DNA from: DATEGZ01 sp035519535
GTDB taxonomy: Bacteria; Acidobacteriota; Vicinamibacteria; Vicinamibacterales; SCN-69-37
NCBI GenBank assembly: GCA_035519535.1
Contig: DATIWF010000118.1
Location: 4,882-68,881 of the forward strand
Length of the DNA stretch: 64,000 nt
Reading direction: 5' to 3'
In this document: positions 63,570 through 64,000 of the stretch, in pieces
Layout: each line of letters starts with the position of its first letter
How positions within the stretch are numbered: position 1 is the stretch's first letter
Notes under the pieces: generated by a model
The model's database searches: none
What the model saw: only the letters and a program-made list of their open reading frames with translations
Told to the model about the DNA's origin: nothing
Position numbers and translations under genes: made by a program

Positions 63570-64000
63570 GTGAAGTCCCACTATTACAGCCAGCACGCGG
63601 TGGGGCTGCGGGGCGACCTGGGCCGCGCGATCACGCGCGACCAGATGCGCGTCTTCCACACCAAAGTCCCGGCGCGGCACTTCGTCGTCGCGATCCGGCA
63701 GTTCGCGATCCTCGGCCTGTGCACGTGGGGCCTGATCGTGTTCGATCAGCCGTGGATCTGGATTCCGCTGGCGCTCGTCCAGGGCTTCACGGTGTTCAAT
63801 TTCACGGTGCTGCTGCACGAGGTGCTGCACCACAACGTGTTCGAGCGGCGCCACCCGGGCGTCGAGCGCTTCCTGGCGCTGGCCTACGCGATCCCGAGCG
63901 GGATTTCTGCGAGCCAGTTCACGCGCTGGCACCTCGACCATCACGCCGAGCTGGGATCAACCGAGGACGACCCCAAGCGGCATTACCTGTCGCCGAAGAT
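63570..64000 (+). CDS. Fatty acid desaturase, N-terminal part
   Basis: An open frame from GTG 63570 to the window end, at least 143 residues. Two hydrophobic segments (FVVAIRQFAILGLCTWGLIV, WIWIPLALVQGFTVFNFTVL) precede the diiron histidine boxes LLHEVLHHNVF (HxxxHH-type) and RWHLDHHAE (HxxHH), as in membrane fatty acid desaturases and related hydroxylases. The third box lies outside the window. The start follows a TACAAT box by six bases. Confidence 0.88.
   Translation, partial: MKSHYYSQHAVGLRGDLGRAITRDQMRVFHTKVPARHFVVAIRQFAILGLCTWGLIVFDQPWIWIPLALVQGFTVFNFTVLLHEVLHHNVFERRHPGVERFLALAYAIPSGISASQFTRWHLDHHAELGSTEDDPKRHYLSPK

Noticed and set aside
1..64000. Prophage, insertion sequence, integrative element or defence island
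   Set aside because: No transposase, integrase, phage structural, restriction or Cas protein was found, and no tRNA that could serve as an integration site.

Overview
The window is about 64 kb of GC-rich, gene-dense bacterial chromosome. The most likely source is an acidobacterium of the Vicinamibacteria type. This is inferred from gene content: three duplicated orphan permeases of the MacB/FtsX type (ADOP), two of them preceded by PadR regulators; secreted dienelactone hydrolase-like proteins; a BNR/VPS10-type secreted propeller; and a B-type (ba3) oxidase. I saw no rRNA, tRNA, transposase, integrase, phage gene or CRISPR array, so this looks like core chromosome rather than an island.

Layout. 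1-5.4 kb: the end of a TPR protein, glucokinase, a BRCT-MerR-TPR protein, two methyltransferases, a DEAD-box helicase and infA. 5.5-11.8 kb: a large acyl-activating/ACP/acyltransferase fusion, tandem secreted hydrolases, an outer-membrane barrel and a threonine dehydratase-like enzyme. 11.9-18.9 kb: PadR-ADOP pair, a fluoride riboswitch with crcB, a DUF2207-LemA pair, a 59-residue DUF1059 gene, DUF486 and CsaA-like genes. 18.9-21.8 kb: ba3-type cytochrome oxidase subunits I, II and IIa with a YgbA-like gene. 22-29 kb: secreted BNR protein, secreted phosphodiesterase/sulfatase-fold enzyme, methyltransferases and a DUF6064 protein. 29-39 kb: second PadR-ADOP pair, a three-domain membrane protein ending in an Lgt-like domain, cupin, methyltransferase and an orphan ADOP. 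39-50 kb: metabolic genes (tRNA nucleotidyltransferase-like, SDR, M20 peptidase, proline dehydrogenase, PlsB-like acyltransferase, glutamate dehydrogenase, cyclophilin, GAF/fRMsr-like, DUF4149, transketolase). 50-60 kb: a beta-propeller-gamma-glutamyltransferase fusion, DUF3617, nadE, an amino-acid dehydrogenase-like gene, a CobA-HemD fusion behind two VWA genes. 60-64 kb: the F0 half of ATP synthase (atpZ, I, B, E, F) without F1, an EamA transporter and the start of a fatty acid desaturase.

The strongest thread running through the window is non-coding. Nearly every boundary between transcription units carries a dyad built from short reiterated words. The word family differs from place to place: GTACGTCGG, GAAGCCAGAAG, CAGGCACTGG, GGCAGAA, ATTGAGTG and others. 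A second family of near-perfect hairpins shares the core CCGGGTATA. Several of these elements run into coding sequence and appear to supply C-terminal tails, a linker, a secretion leader and an N-terminus. A recurring TANNNT box 5-8 bases before the start codon suggests leaderless transcripts for at least five genes. The best-supported regulatory discovery is the fluoride riboswitch at 15057-15112.
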